Notes: a model not told the origin generated them from the letters alone. A stretch of DNA of 51,469 bases from Halobacteriales archaeon QS_4_66_20 (GCA_003021015.1 PXRK01000006.1:1-51469); one strand, 5' to 3'; counted from the stretch's first letter, positions 19,912 to 28,235 are shown. Numbers and translations: made by a program.

Positions 19912-20397
19912 ATGGCCTACAGCTACGAGCCACACTACTGGGAGGACTTCGAGGTCGGACAGACGTTCGAGACGGTCGGCCGGACCGTCACCGAGTCGGA
20001 CTTCGTCTTCCACTCGATGTTCGCCGGCGACTGGACGGAGCTGCACACGAACCGGGAGTTCGCCGAGGACGGCCCGTTCGACGGCCGCGTCGCCCACGGC
20101 CCGATGACGTTCGTCCTCGCGACCGGCTTCGTCTACCGGTGTGGCATCGTCGAGCGAACGGTCTACGCGTTCCTGGGTATGAACTACATGGACATCCCGA
20201 ACCCCGTCGCAACCAACGACACCATCTCGATGGAAATGGAAGTGATGGACAAAAAGAGGATCGGCAGCGTCGACGGCGCGGACATGGTGACCATCGACAG
20301 CAAGGTTACCAACCAGGACGGCGAGGCTGTCTTCGCGGGTGACATGAAGTTCCTCGTGAAGAACAAAGGCGAGTGGGACGAGGAAACCCACCCCTGA
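19912..20397 (+). CDS. MaoC-like (R)-specific enoyl-CoA hydratase/dehydratase
   Basis: 161 aa with a hot-dog fold. The hydratase motif is present: FAGDWTELHTNREFAEDGPF holds the Asp and His pair, followed by RVAHGPMTFVLATG. Such enzymes hydrate trans-2-enoyl-CoA. Its TGA stop (20395-20397) directly precedes inverted-repeat element A2. A second hot-dog protein follows at 20609; they may share an acyl-CoA pathway, but the genes are separated by the repeat. Confidence 0.88.
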   Translation: MAYSYEPHYWEDFEVGQTFETVGRTVTESDFVFHSMFAGDWTELHTNREFAEDGPFDGRVAHGPMTFVLATGFVYRCGIVERTVYAFLGMNYMDIPNPVATNDTISMEMEVMDKKRIGSVDGADMVTIDSKVTNQDGEAVFAGDMKFLVKNKGEWDEETHP

Positions 20398-20399
20398 TA

Positions 20400-20508
20400 T
20401 ACAGCCGGACGTGACTCTGTTAGACGCCAGGACACGATATCCGCGAGTATCGACCCTGACAGTCCCGAGTTGTGTCGAGATGACGTAGGCAAATCACATC
20501 TGGCTGTA
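20400..20508. mobile_element. Short inverted-repeat element, family A, copy 2 (109 bp)
   Basis: Begins TACAGCCGGACGTGA and ends TCACATCTGGCTGTA, with TA on both sides; the same length as copy 1. The stop codon of the MaoC-like gene lies directly before the left TA. Confidence 0.78.
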
Positions 20509-20565
20509 TAGCGATTGCTGTGACTCGTTCCCGGCGGGTATTCGCCAGACGCCAGTATCGGGCCG
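20509..20565. repeat. Half of a family B inverted-repeat element
   Basis: ATAGCGATTGCTGTGACTCG and the following bases, through CCAGACGCCAGTATCGGGCC, match the reverse complement of the right half of element B at 31296-31404. The other half is missing; it abuts element A2 directly. Confidence 0.7.
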
Positions 20566-20608
20566 TGAAACCGACGTATGTTTGTAGCCGCCAGCGCTGC
20601 ACTCACAC

Positions 20609-21094
20609 ATGGCCGCGAGGGATTCAGTTCCGCTGAGCGAATCGCACACGGAGATGACGGAGATGCTGCTCCCGAACGACACCAACAACCTCGGGCGGGC
20701 GCTAGGGGGCGTCGTGCTGCACTGGATGGATATCTGCGGCGCTATCTCGGCGATGCGCTTTGCCAACCAGCAGTGTGTCACCGCCTCGATGGACCACGTC
20801 GACTTCATCGCGCCGATCGACCTGGGCGAGATCGCCGTGATCCAGTCGTACGTGTTCAACACTGGCCGGACAAGTATCGACGTGAAAGTCGACGTCCACT
20901 CGGAGAACCCCCGGACAGGGAAACACCAGGAGACCACCACTTCGTTTCTGACGTTCGTCGCCATCGACGAGGGAGGGAAACCGGTCGAGGTTCCTGATCT
21001 GGCCTGCGAGACCGAGGCCGAGGAGGATCTCCGCCAGATGGCCGTCGAGAAGCGGCAGGCGGAACTCGAATCAATCATCGAGCGAATGGAGTAG
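20609..21094 (+). CDS. Acyl-CoA thioesterase, hot-dog fold (BACH/YciA type)
   Basis: 161 aa. LLPNDTNNLGRALGGVVLHW holds the conserved Asn/Asp region, and MDHVDFIAPIDLGEIAVIQS is typical of the family. It hydrolyses acyl-CoA to free acid and CoA. The C-terminal 30 residues form a charged helix. No operon partner on the same strand after it. Confidence 0.88.
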   Translation: MAARDSVPLSESHTEMTEMLLPNDTNNLGRALGGVVLHWMDICGAISAMRFANQQCVTASMDHVDFIAPIDLGEIAVIQSYVFNTGRTSIDVKVDVHSENPRTGKHQETTTSFLTFVAIDEGGKPVEVPDLACETEAEEDLRQMAVEKRQAELESIIERME

Positions 21095-21161
21095 TCTGGG
21101 CGGTTTCGCACACGTTCACAGCACGTTTCTCCCTCGAGTGGATCTGTCGTAACGAGTAATC

Positions 21162-21293
21162 TCAGATCCGTTCGCCCAGAGGGAGTTGCTGGTCGAGGTA
21201 CTGCGCGACCGGTTCGCGTCGGCGCTGGCGATCGGTACCCAGATGAGTCTCTCGCGTTCGCTGTGGGGACTCCGGGAGTTCCTGGGCGAGTTC
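21162..21293 (-). pseudogene. Possible gene remnant cut by element A3
   Basis: Minus-strand frame reading ELAQELPESPQRTRETHLGT through QYLDQQLPLGERI to a TAG stop has natural-looking composition for a protein C-terminus. Further upstream the frame enters the inverted-repeat element. I do not recognise the family; it may be chance. Confidence 0.3.
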
Positions 21294-21298
21294 ACATA

Positions 21299-21406
21299 TA
21301 CAGCCAGACGTGATTCGGTTACCCATCTCGACACAAATCAGTGGTCTCACGGTCGCTACTCGTAGATATCCTGTCCTGACGTGTCACAGAGTCACGTCCG
21401 GGTGTA
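21299..21406. mobile_element. Short inverted-repeat element, family A, copy 3 (108 bp, degraded right end)
   Basis: Left end TACAGCCAGACGTGATTCGG, right end TCACGTCCGGGTGTA with several mismatches. Left flank TA; right flank TT. Probably the oldest family A copy here. Confidence 0.72.
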
Positions 21407-21445
21407 TTGAAAAGACTCACGGCGCTGCTGGTAGTCCCTGTGTGT

Positions 21446-22531
21446 TCAGAGCAGCACGTCACCTGGCGGGTCATCTCCTGGAGGGTCCTCGCCGGGTGGA
21501 TCGTCACTTGGCGGGTCATCTCCGGGTGGATCGTCGCCTGGTGGATCATCTCCGGGTGGATCGTCGCCCGGTGGATCATCACCTGGCGGGTCATCTCCTG
21601 GAGGGTCCTCGCCGGGTGGATCATCTCCGGGTGGATTATCTCCGGGTGGATCGTCACTTGGCGGGTCCTCGCCGGGTGGATCATCACCTGGCGGGTCATC
21701 TGCGGGTGGATCATCTCCAGGCGGATCGTCACTTGGAGGGTCCTCGCCGGGTGGGTCATCTGCGGGTGGATCATCTCCGGGTGGATCGTCACCTGGAGGG
21801 TCATCTGCGGGTGGATCATCTCCGGGTGGATCGTCACCTGGAGGGTCATCTCCGGGTGGATCATCTCCAGGTGGATCCTCGTCCGGAGGGCTCTCCCCCT
21901 CACCGGGCGGACCCGTTTCGTTGTTCGCATCCCGGGACTGATTGATCGGCGGACCGAGTTCATCGGGCGGTCCACCGCCGATATCCTGGCCAATCTCAGC
22001 GATTTCCGGGCCACTGAGCTCGCTGGCGCGCTCCTGAAGTGTGAGTATCGCGGTCGTGTTCACGCCGCGGTCCTCGAGCAGTTCGACGGGGAGATCGCTC
22101 GCTGCGCGTGCAGACTGGTTGCTGAGCGCCTCCAGTGCCTCGATCTCGGCTGCGATCTGCGCCATCTCGGCCCGGTAGCGCCCGAGATCGATCTCGCCGT
22201 CCTCGAGCATCACTTCGAGTTCGGCTTTCCGCTCCTCCAGGGCCTCGATCCGCGCCTCGACGTCACTGACCTGCTCGCTGACCGCGTCAGCCTGCTCGGC
22301 CTGTGACGCGGCCTGCTGGAGGCGAATACTGAACGAGCGGTGTTCGAGGCCCGCCTCTATCTCCGCCTTCTGGACGCCGACGACGCCCGAGAGCCGCTCA
22401 CCGGGTGCCGTCTCGTTTGCCGCCTGGTCGGCGGCTCCTGACCCACTCATCGCCGCCATCCCGACTGCTGGCACCCCAACGAGCAGTGCCAGCCCGATCG
22501 TGACGGCCACAACGAGCGTCGTTCGTCGCAT
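21446..22531 (-). CDS. Secreted coiled-coil protein with a PPGDD pentapeptide-repeat tail
   Basis: 361 aa from ATG 22531, preceded by GGAGGAT; an ATG ten codons upstream (22561) also has a ribosome site. Residues 1-27 (MRRTTLVVAVTIGLALLVGV) are a signal peptide. Residues about 40-140 form coiled coil (VSDVEARIEALEERKAELEV). The last 150 residues are 28 pentapeptides of the form PP(G/A/S)(D/E)D, ending DVLL. The tail should be an extended, highly acidic rod outside the cell. It has no PGF-CTERM or lipobox anchor. Function unknown; structural or cell-surface role inferred. Confidence 0.85.
   Translation of the reverse strand: MRRTTLVVAVTIGLALLVGVPAVGMAAMSGSGAADQAANETAPGERLSGVVGVQKAEIEAGLEHRSFSIRLQQAASQAEQADAVSEQVSDVEARIEALEERKAELEVMLEDGEIDLGRYRAEMAQIAAEIEALEALSNQSARAASDLPVELLEDRGVNTTAILTLQERASELSGPEIAEIGQDIGGGPPDELGPPINQSRDANNETGPPGEGESPPDEDPPGDDPPGDDPPGDDPPGDDPPADDPPGDDPPGDDPPADDPPGEDPPSDDPPGDDPPADDPPGDDPPGEDPPSDDPPGDNPPGDDPPGEDPPGDDPPGDDPPGDDPPGDDPPGDDPPGDDPPSDDPPGEDPPGDDPPGDVLL
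21455..21889. repeat. 15-bp minisatellite encoding PPGDD units
   Basis: About 29 consecutive 15-bp units (for example TCATCTCCGGGTGGA on the plus strand) with third-position and G/A/S variants, all in frame. Higher-order 30- and 45-bp patterns suggest recent slippage or unequal exchange. Confidence 0.95.
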
Positions 22532-22698
22532 CGTATCCTCCTCTTCATTCGGGTTCTCCATATAAACCTCCCATTCTAAAGGCCGTTCGCGCCGGATTAA
22601 CTCGGATTAACCTCCCGGACGGCGCCGGTTCAGTTTCTGATACCGCCGATGGATCAGCCTGAGCGGCCAGCATCTGTGAACCGAGCGACACGACCGGG

Positions 22699-23943
22699 CT
22701 ACGCGTTCGACTCCGCATCGGACTCACCACCTTCAGTCGAGTTGTCGTCGGCGCCACCCTCGATGTCGACATCCGGGAGGGTAAGCACGTTCTCGCGGCC
22801 GAGTCGGAACGAATCAACCTCGTCGTCGTCGCGCAGGCCGCCGACGACCTGGCTCGTCTTGGCGGCCGTCCAGTCGAGCTGTTCCGCGACCTGTTTCTGT
22901 TTCATCCGCCCGCCGTTCTTCTGGAGCAACTGCAGGACCCGCTCCTCGTTGCTCAACAGGTCTTCTGGCGGGGTGTCCCCGGTGCCGGTCGCCGCCCCGC
23001 CTTCACTGCTGCCGTCCTCTCCCCTGTTCGTGACCAGCACCGCGACGCCCGCACCGGCGACCAAAACGAGGCCGACGATGCCCAACATCGGCATGACACT
23101 CATGCTCGAACTCCCGCCGTCATCAGCGCCCCCGTCGTCGGTGCCGCCGTCGTCGGTGCCGCCGTCGTCAGTGTCGCCATCACCGTCGCCGGAGGGGTCC
23201 CCCGGATCGGACCCGCCGTTGCCCACCCCATCGTCCGCGTCCGTCGAGAGCACGACCCTGGGCTGTCCGGCTTCGAAGTTGATCTGTCCCTGCCAGACGA
23301 TGCTGTTGTTCTCGACTCGCTCCGGATCGGGTTCGCTCGACGCGACGCCGTACCCGTCCGGCCACTGAAACACCAGGCTCTCACTGTCGTCGAGAAACAG
23401 CGAATCGACAGCGTCCCCTGTCCGTATCGTCCCGTCGTCCACGACCGCGAACCCGCCCCATTCGAACCGGTACCGCACGTGCCCGAACTCGGCCTGGAGC
23501 TGGCTGTCGCGGTCGGTGGATACCGCGAACCCGCTGGCAGTCATCTCTCGATCCGTCGCCGATTCCGCCGCTGCAACCGTCCGGTTCATCCGCTCTCTGA
23601 ACGGACCGAGGTAGGCGCTCTCGTTCGACGCGATCTCCGACTGGATCTCCTCGAACGCCTGTCTGTCCGCGTCACTGTCGAGCCTGATCTGGTAGTCGAT
23701 CTCCAGCGTCGCGGTGCCGTTCTCGTAGATCTGCGCACTCATCGTGATGTCGTCGGCGTCGATCTCCACCTCCGGGGCGGCCCCTTCCTGGACCTGCTGG
23801 CTGTCTGTCTGCCATACCACGGTTCCATTGTCGCCGCCACCGGCTCCCTGAGCGAGGCTTACTCCCACGAATGCGACCCCCAGCACTGAGAAGACAAGAC
23901 AGAGCAGTAGAAACTGTGTAATTCGTCCGCCAGTCGACTCCAT
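22699..23943 (-). CDS. Membrane-anchored winged-HTH protein with extracellular sensor-like domain (DUF7345/DUF7343 type)
   Basis: 414 aa. Signal peptide or anchor at 1-32 (ITQFLLLCLVFSVLGVAFVG). An extracellular beta-rich domain runs to about 230 (VEIDADDITMSAQIYENGTA). A Gly/Asp-rich spacer with repeated DDGGT follows, then a transmembrane helix (about 285-305, LGIVGLVLVAGAGVAVLV), then a cytoplasmic winged HTH (LSNEERVLQLLQKNGGRMKQ, then VAEQLDWTAAKTSQVVGGLR). The layout suggests a one-component membrane regulator that reads an outside signal. An 8-bp inverted repeat overlaps its start codon. Confidence 0.85.
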   Translation of the reverse strand: MESTGGRITQFLLLCLVFSVLGVAFVGVSLAQGAGGGDNGTVVWQTDSQQVQEGAAPEVEIDADDITMSAQIYENGTATLEIDYQIRLDSDADRQAFEEIQSEIASNESAYLGPFRERMNRTVAAAESATDREMTASGFAVSTDRDSQLQAEFGHVRYRFEWGGFAVVDDGTIRTGDAVDSLFLDDSESLVFQWPDGYGVASSEPDPERVENNSIVWQGQINFEAGQPRVVLSTDADDGVGNGGSDPGDPSGDGDGDTDDGGTDDGGTDDGGADDGGSSSMSVMPMLGIVGLVLVAGAGVAVLVTNRGEDGSSEGGAATGTGDTPPEDLLSNEERVLQLLQKNGGRMKQKQVAEQLDWTAAKTSQVVGGLRDDDEVDSFRLGRENVLTLPDVDIEGGADDNSTEGGESDAESNA

Positions 23944-23965
23944 TGCAGGTAGGTTCGACCTGCAA
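23943..23965. promoter_or_regulatory. Inverted repeat at the start of the membrane HTH gene
   Basis: TTGCAGGT and ACCTGCAA with a 7-nt spacer, starting at the first base of the gene's ATG on the opposite strand. It could be an autoregulatory site or an RNA hairpin at the 5' end. Confidence 0.45.
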
Positions 23966-24002
23966 AGTGAAAGGTGTTCCTGTGGTCGCCGGGCCAGAAG
24001 GC

Positions 24003-24295
24003 ATTAGTCAGCTACCCACGAGTAAACTGTGGGCTTGTCGGTGGACTCCCGCACTTCGCGCCCCAACACGAAAGCCCCACGCCCGCTCCGTTCGAAGAGT
24101 GGGCTTTCTCAGGTGGCTTCCAGCACGGGAGTCGGAGCGGTGCGTTCAGCATCCCCGACTTCGGGGCTGGCTGACGGACAGCCCGTCCATCCGAGGACTT
24201 CTGCCCCTGATGGACGTCTATTACCGTTATTTCCGAACTCAAATCAAGCTTACGCGTTTCCTCCCACGGCTACAGCCGGTGGGCTTCCGCGCTGT
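24003..24295. mobile_element. Palindrome-rich IS200/IS605-like relic (PATE-like) with possible omega-RNA-like end
   Basis: Fills most of a 427-bp gap without a gene. At the left is GTCAGCTACCCAC with CCCAC/GTGGG pairing (24015-24033). At the right is CCCACGGCTACAGCCGGTGGG (24263-24283), very like the terminal hairpins I associate with haloarchaeal TnpB elements. Between them are further hairpins: AGCCCAC-type pairing (24073-24104), CCCCGACTTCGGGG (24152-24165), and GTCCATC/GATGGAC (24185-24215). No tnpA or tnpB frame remains. It may be a non-autonomous element or a decayed one that keeps structured RNA. Confidence 0.55.
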
Positions 24296-24370
24296 TACCG
24301 CTGTGACTGATCGATTCTGGCGAGAGACAGAGCCAGAAAGCCTTTGACCGCGCGGGCGCCAGCACCGGAC

Positions 24371-24556
24371 ATGCGAGCCAAAATCGAAGTCGAGACCCTC
24401 CTGCAGGTCATTTTGGTGCTGATACTGGTGTGGCTGACCCTGGAGATTCTGGATCTGGCGTTCGGGCTCCTCGGCGCGTTGCTCGGTCCGTTCACCAACA
24501 TCTTCGGGCTGATCATCGCAGCCCTCATCGTCCTGTGGCTCCTGGACCGGATCTAG
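24371..24556 (+). CDS. Small haloarchaeal membrane protein (DUF7554-like)
   Basis: 61 aa from ATG 24371 (MRAKIEVETLLQVILVLILV). Two hydrophobic segments, about 9-34 and 38-58, ending WLLDRI. Likely a hairpin membrane protein. It stops 4 nt before the GTG start of the next gene, so the two are probably cotranscribed. The family name is from memory and uncertain. Confidence 0.7.
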   Translation: MRAKIEVETLLQVILVLILVWLTLEILDLAFGLLGALLGPFTNIFGLIIAALIVLWLLDRI

Positions 24557-24560
24557 CTCC

Positions 24561-25070
24561 GTGTACAGCCTGAACGTCCCCGTCCCCGCTGCCGTCGCCC
24601 GCCTCGCGAGCGACCTCGCCCGGGAACTCCCGGACGCCCGAGCGCGAGTGCGCGGCGAACACACACTGCTGCTCAAACGGCTGCGTGCCGGCACCGACAC
24701 CCCCTACTCGCAACTCGAAGCGCGCGCCCGAGACGTACTGCGGGGACAGGCACCTTTCGAACTGCGCGTCCCGGAAGTGGGGCTGTTCCGCGAGGCCGCG
24801 TCTGGCCCGTCGCCGGTCGTCTATCTCGCTGTCGAGTCGCCGGAACTTCACAGAGTCCATCGGACGCTTGCGACCGCGTTCGACCCGGTGGAGGAAGTCG
24901 AGGGCGAGAACTACGTCCCCCATATAACGATCGCTCGCGGCGGATCGCTGGATCGAGCCGAACGCCTGGCCGGCCGATCAGTCGAACCGATCACCTGGAC
25001 TGCGACGGAACTCGTGTTCTGGGACGCCGAGCGCGAACAGCCCGTCAGCCGGCTCTCGCTGCCTGCCTGA
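24561..25070 (+). CDS. 2'-5' RNA ligase/cyclic phosphodiesterase family protein
   Basis: 169 aa, GTG start. The two HxT-type motifs of the 2H phosphoesterase superfamily are HTLLLKR (near residue 34) and PHITIARG (near 120), consistent with the two-lobed fold. Members act on 2',3'-cyclic phosphates or ligate RNA halves; the true substrate is unknown. It lies 4 nt after the small membrane protein gene. Confidence 0.82.
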   Translation: MYSLNVPVPAAVARLASDLARELPDARARVRGEHTLLLKRLRAGTDTPYSQLEARARDVLRGQAPFELRVPEVGLFREAASGPSPVVYLAVESPELHRVHRTLATAFDPVEEVEGENYVPHITIARGGSLDRAERLAGRSVEPITWTATELVFWDAEREQPVSRLSLPA

Positions 25071-25081
25071 TAAAGTCCTCA

Positions 25082-25189
25082 TACTGATGGCTGTACGTAC
25101 GTGAACACTCGAATTGAGAATCCAGGCGGAACGGGTCTGTCTCCGCAGAGAGCAGCGACTGGTGAGTAAAAGAATTACAGCCACCAGTA
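25082..25189. mobile_element. Short inverted-repeat element, family E, copy 1 (108 bp)
   Basis: TACTGATGGCTGTA at the left, TACAGCCACCAGTA at the right (one mismatch), flanked by TCA on both sides (25079-25081, 25190-25192). The body is nearly identical to copy 2 at 41782. Confidence 0.85.
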
Positions 25190-25261
25190 TCAAGCAGATG
25201 GGATACTGGGGCGAAACCAGTATCGAGGAACAGGGACCAGCAGAAGGGTCCGACCGGTCAG

Positions 25262-25987
25262 CTACGAGTCGAGTGCATCCCTTACGTCGTCGAGCGTGAA
25301 CGCTCCCTCGTACAGCGCAGTCCCGACCACGACCGCCGCCGCCCCGGCATCTCTGAGTGCGAGGACGTCCTCGACGGAGGCGACGCCACCGCTGGCCACG
25401 ACCGGGATGTCGACCGCCTGGGCCAGCTGGCGGACCGGGGCAGTGCGAACGCCTTCCAGTTGTCCCTCGACGTCGACGTCCGTGAACAGGATCGCTCCGG
25501 CGCCGAGCTCCTCGTACCGGCTCGCTGCCTCCGCCGGGTCGAGCCCCGTTTTCTCCGTCCACCCGGAGACCACCACCTCGTCGTCTTTCGCGTCCAGGCT
25601 GACCATCACCCGGCTGGGGTAGGACTCGCTGATTTCGGCCACGATGTCGGGGTTCTCGACGGCGGCAGTCCCGAGGATCACGCGGTCGACGCCGCGCGAG
25701 AGCAAAGATTCCGCGTCGGCCGCGGTCCGGATGCCCCCACCCAGCTGGATCTCGACCGGGGAGGACTCGACGACGGCGTCGATCGCGTCGGCGTTGGCGC
25801 GCTCGCCGTCGAACGCCCCGTCGAGGTCGATCAGGTGCAGCGTCTCCGCGCCCGCGTCGATCCAGCCCTTCGCAGCCTCGACCGGATCGCCGTACGTCGT
25901 CTCCGTCCCCCGCTCGCCGCCCACGAGCTGGACGACCTGCCCGTCCTGCATGTCCACCGCCGGGATCACCTCGAACGCCTCGAACAT
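25262..25987 (-). CDS. hisA: Phosphoribosylformimino-5-aminoimidazole carboxamide ribotide isomerase HisA
   Basis: 241 aa TIM barrel. Catalytic Asp12 in VIPAVDMQDG and the second Asp in ILFTDVDVEG are present. The phosphate-binding loops LGGGIRTA and ASGGVASVEDV are intact. It performs the fourth histidine-biosynthesis step (ProFAR to PRFAR). Full length, standing alone; other his genes are not in the window. Confidence 0.95.
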   Translation of the reverse strand: MFEAFEVIPAVDMQDGQVVQLVGGERGTETTYGDPVEAAKGWIDAGAETLHLIDLDGAFDGERANADAIDAVVESSPVEIQLGGGIRTAADAESLLSRGVDRVILGTAAVENPDIVAEISESYPSRVMVSLDAKDDEVVVSGWTEKTGLDPAEAASRYEELGAGAILFTDVDVEGQLEGVRTAPVRQLAQAVDIPVVASGGVASVEDVLALRDAGAAAVVVGTALYEGAFTLDDVRDALDS

Positions 25988-26066
25988 GGACGGTCCGACG
26001 GCCGACGCGGACGAAAGGATGTCGATCGGGCGTAGCGGTCCGCTCGTAACTGTCGCGCCCGTTTGC

Positions 26067-26510
26067 TCAGATCGACGACTCGTCGAAGCTGGAGCCGATG
26101 CGGTACGGCGACTCCTCGTCCTGGTCGCCGTCGAGTTCGTCGAGGTGGACGATGTCCTCCTGGTCGTGCTCGTCCAGTTCCTGCCGGAGTTTCGTCACGT
26201 AGCGTTTGTGCTCTTCGAGCTGTTCGCGCAGGTGTTCGGCCTCCAGTTCCAGCCGCTCGTGTTCGCGGACGAAGCTCTTGGGGACGTTCACTTTCGGCGG
26301 GAAGCTCTCGCTCGTGCTCGTGCCGTCGGCGGACTCGCTGACCTCGTGCTCGGGAACGACTTCGACCTGACCGCCGTGGGCAACGAGCATGTCGACGTAG
26401 TCACGGAAGACCGCCGAGAGGGAGATGTCCCGCTCCTCCGCGATGTCGCGCAGGGTCTCGAACTTCTCCTGACTCACGCGGAAGGAGATCGTCTTGTTCT
26501 TGTTACCCAT
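26067..26510 (-). CDS. Ribbon-helix-helix protein with C-terminal coiled coil
   Basis: 147 aa. Residues 5-50 (KTISFRVSQEKFETLRDIAE, then SLSAVFRDYVDMLV) are an RHH DNA-binding domain. Residues 75-120 are a probable coiled coil (EHERLELEAEHLREQLEEHK). It lies downstream of rpap3 on the same strand, but has its own TTAAATAC box about 31 nt before the ATG. Its target is unknown. Confidence 0.82.
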   Translation of the reverse strand: MGNKNKTISFRVSQEKFETLRDIAEERDISLSAVFRDYVDMLVAHGGQVEVVPEHEVSESADGTSTSESFPPKVNVPKSFVREHERLELEAEHLREQLEEHKRYVTKLRQELDEHDQEDIVHLDELDGDQDEESPYRIGSSFDESSI

Positions 26511-26603
26511 GGTTGATACTATGTTGTCGGTTCCTCGTATTTAACCGTTTGTCAGACAGTACCTTGTCAGCGTCGAAAAACGAGGGATCGAGCGGACCGG
26601 AGG

Positions 26604-27206
26604 TTAGTCTGCGCTCGCTTCGGCCTGCTCGGCTTCGAGGCTCTCGAGGGCCTCGATCGCGGTCCGGCGGTAGTTCTCCACCGGCCGTTCGTCCTGGTCG
26701 TACTGCTCGCGGGCCATCCGGACGTACTCGGTATCGGTCTCCTCGCACGCCTGGACGCGCTCGATCGTCCGCTCGGCGGTCTCGACGACCCACCGGTCGC
26801 GGGTCGCCTCGTCGACGGCCGTGATCGACTCGGGCCTGATCGAGACGTTCACGTCGCCGTCGTCGGTCTCGTAGGTGCGGGGTTTGCCGACGACCGACAC
26901 GTAGGCGGGCGGCTCCAGCTCCCGCAGCATCGAGGCGGCGTCGGGCTGGTACTGCCCGGCGTAGGTGAAGAACGTGTCGCCGTTGGGATCGACGACCCGC
27001 CCCTGCCAGTATTCGGAGTCCTCGCCGACGTCCTCAGTCTCCGTGAGGGTGCCGACGACGAAGATCCGGTTGACGCGCTGGCCGGTCGGCAGCAGCGCGT
27101 ACACCGGCGCACGGTCGTCGTCGCTCTCCTTGAACGTGTACGTTGCGTCGTTGAACTCGCGTGCGAAGACACGGCGCGCGACTTCGCGGGTCGGTGTCGT
27201 TGCCAT
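26604..27206 (-). CDS. rpap3: RPA-associated protein (Rpap3-like, COG3390)
   Basis: 200 aa. An OB-fold is visible around VNRIFVVGTLTETEDVGEDS and YVSVVGKPRTYE, with an acidic C-terminal helix (IEALESLEAEQAEASAD). In Haloferax the equivalent protein partners an RPA paralogue in single-stranded DNA binding and DNA damage tolerance. The ATG directly follows the TAA of the RPA gene (TAAATG), so the two are coupled. Confidence 0.85.
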   Translation of the reverse strand: MATTPTREVARRVFAREFNDATYTFKESDDDRAPVYALLPTGQRVNRIFVVGTLTETEDVGEDSEYWQGRVVDPNGDTFFTYAGQYQPDAASMLRELEPPAYVSVVGKPRTYETDDGDVNVSIRPESITAVDEATRDRWVVETAERTIERVQACEETDTEYVRMAREQYDQDERPVENYRRTAIEALESLEAEQAEASAD

Positions 27207-28142
27207 TTAGATCGACCTCGCTTTGATGAGGACGGCTTCGGGATCGGTCGTCTCTGTGATGCGCTCGAACTCGTCGGCCAGGACGTACCGGCCGAACGTC
27301 GGCCCGACAACGCGGTAGTACCGGCCCAGCACTTTCTCGTGCATCTCGTCGGCAACGACGGACGTGTCCAGGGCGTCCATCGCCATCTCCTGGGCCTCCT
27401 CGAGGCTGATGCCGGTCACGGCTTCGGTCGCCTCGCGGTCGAAGATCACTTCGTGGACGTCCATTCCGTTGTCGATGACGGCCTTGATCCGGAGGTCGAA
27501 CTCGCCGTCGACCTCGCCGTGCTCCGAACAGCGGCCGTTCTGGAGCACGCGCGTGCAGTCCTCGTCGGGGCAGCGCTTGATCAGCCCGGAGCCGGACTGG
27601 ATGTCGACCAGGGCGCCCTCGATCTCGACCTCGTCGTCGCCGACCTCCATCTCCTCGTCGAGCTGTTCGATGGTCGTCGTGCGGTTGAGCTTCACCGAGA
27701 ACTGGCCCTGGTACTCGTCGGTGACGATGTTGCGCAGGTCGTACACCTCGCCCTCGTCGAGTTCGGAGAGGTCAGACTTGGACCACTTGGTGAACTTGAT
27801 CGTCCCGGTCTCGTCGCCGAGCAGGCCGACCTGGGCCACGGCGTCGCTGCGGGGATCCCACAGGTCGACGACCTTCGCTTTCAGGTCGATCCACTCCTCG
27901 GCGGTGTCGACGTCGCCGACCTGCTTGCGTTCGTTGCCGCCGCCGCCGAGCTGGTCGCGGTCCATCCCGGCCTCGTCGAGGTACGTGTTGATCACGCTGC
28001 GGCGGGCCTCGCTCGTCGGGACCTTGTACTCGTTGACCAGCGTGTCGAGGCGCTCCTCGACGTCCTCGACCGTCAGGTCGAGCTGGTCGGAAAACTGTTC
28101 CTGTATCTCCTCCGCGTGTGTACGCAAATCTGTTGCAGTCAT
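27207..28142 (-). CDS. rpa3: Replication factor A (Rpa3-like single-stranded DNA-binding protein)
   Basis: 311 aa. N-terminal helical region (1-65), an OB fold (about 75-170, AVAQVGLLGDETGTIKFTKW), then a zinc finger (CPDEDCTRVLQNGRCSEH, near 190-207) and a second OB-like domain. Size, zinc finger and the partner gene match haloarchaeal Rpa3. It coats ssDNA in replication and repair. The numeral in the name rests on gene order and is less certain than the function. A TTTATATC box sits about 65 nt upstream. Confidence 0.88.
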   Translation of the reverse strand: MTATDLRTHAEEIQEQFSDQLDLTVEDVEERLDTLVNEYKVPTSEARRSVINTYLDEAGMDRDQLGGGGNERKQVGDVDTAEEWIDLKAKVVDLWDPRSDAVAQVGLLGDETGTIKFTKWSKSDLSELDEGEVYDLRNIVTDEYQGQFSVKLNRTTTIEQLDEEMEVGDDEVEIEGALVDIQSGSGLIKRCPDEDCTRVLQNGRCSEHGEVDGEFDLRIKAVIDNGMDVHEVIFDREATEAVTGISLEEAQEMAMDALDTSVVADEMHEKVLGRYYRVVGPTFGRYVLADEFERITETTDPEAVLIKARSI

Positions 28143-28221
28143 CGTTCGCTCACTGTCTCCACGTTGTTTTCGGTGGGAGACATACGTTGGTTGGCGCCCG
28201 ATGATATAAAAGGTGTCGGAA

Positions 28222-28235
28222 CCGGAGTGAAAGTG
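28222..28235. repeat. Recurring 14-mer CCGGAGTGAAAGTG upstream of rpa3
   Basis: CCGGAGTGAAAGTG occurs here, at 1229-1242 and at 37417-37430 (extended there to GTGAAAGTGAAAGTG). All three are intergenic and on the plus strand. This copy is between the divergent rpa3 and 28310 genes. Confidence 0.7.

Noticed and set aside
21455..21889. Tandem 15-bp repeats considered as a CRISPR-like or satellite array
   Set aside because: No spacers, the period is 15 bp throughout, and every unit is in frame with PPGDD coding, so it is protein-coding.
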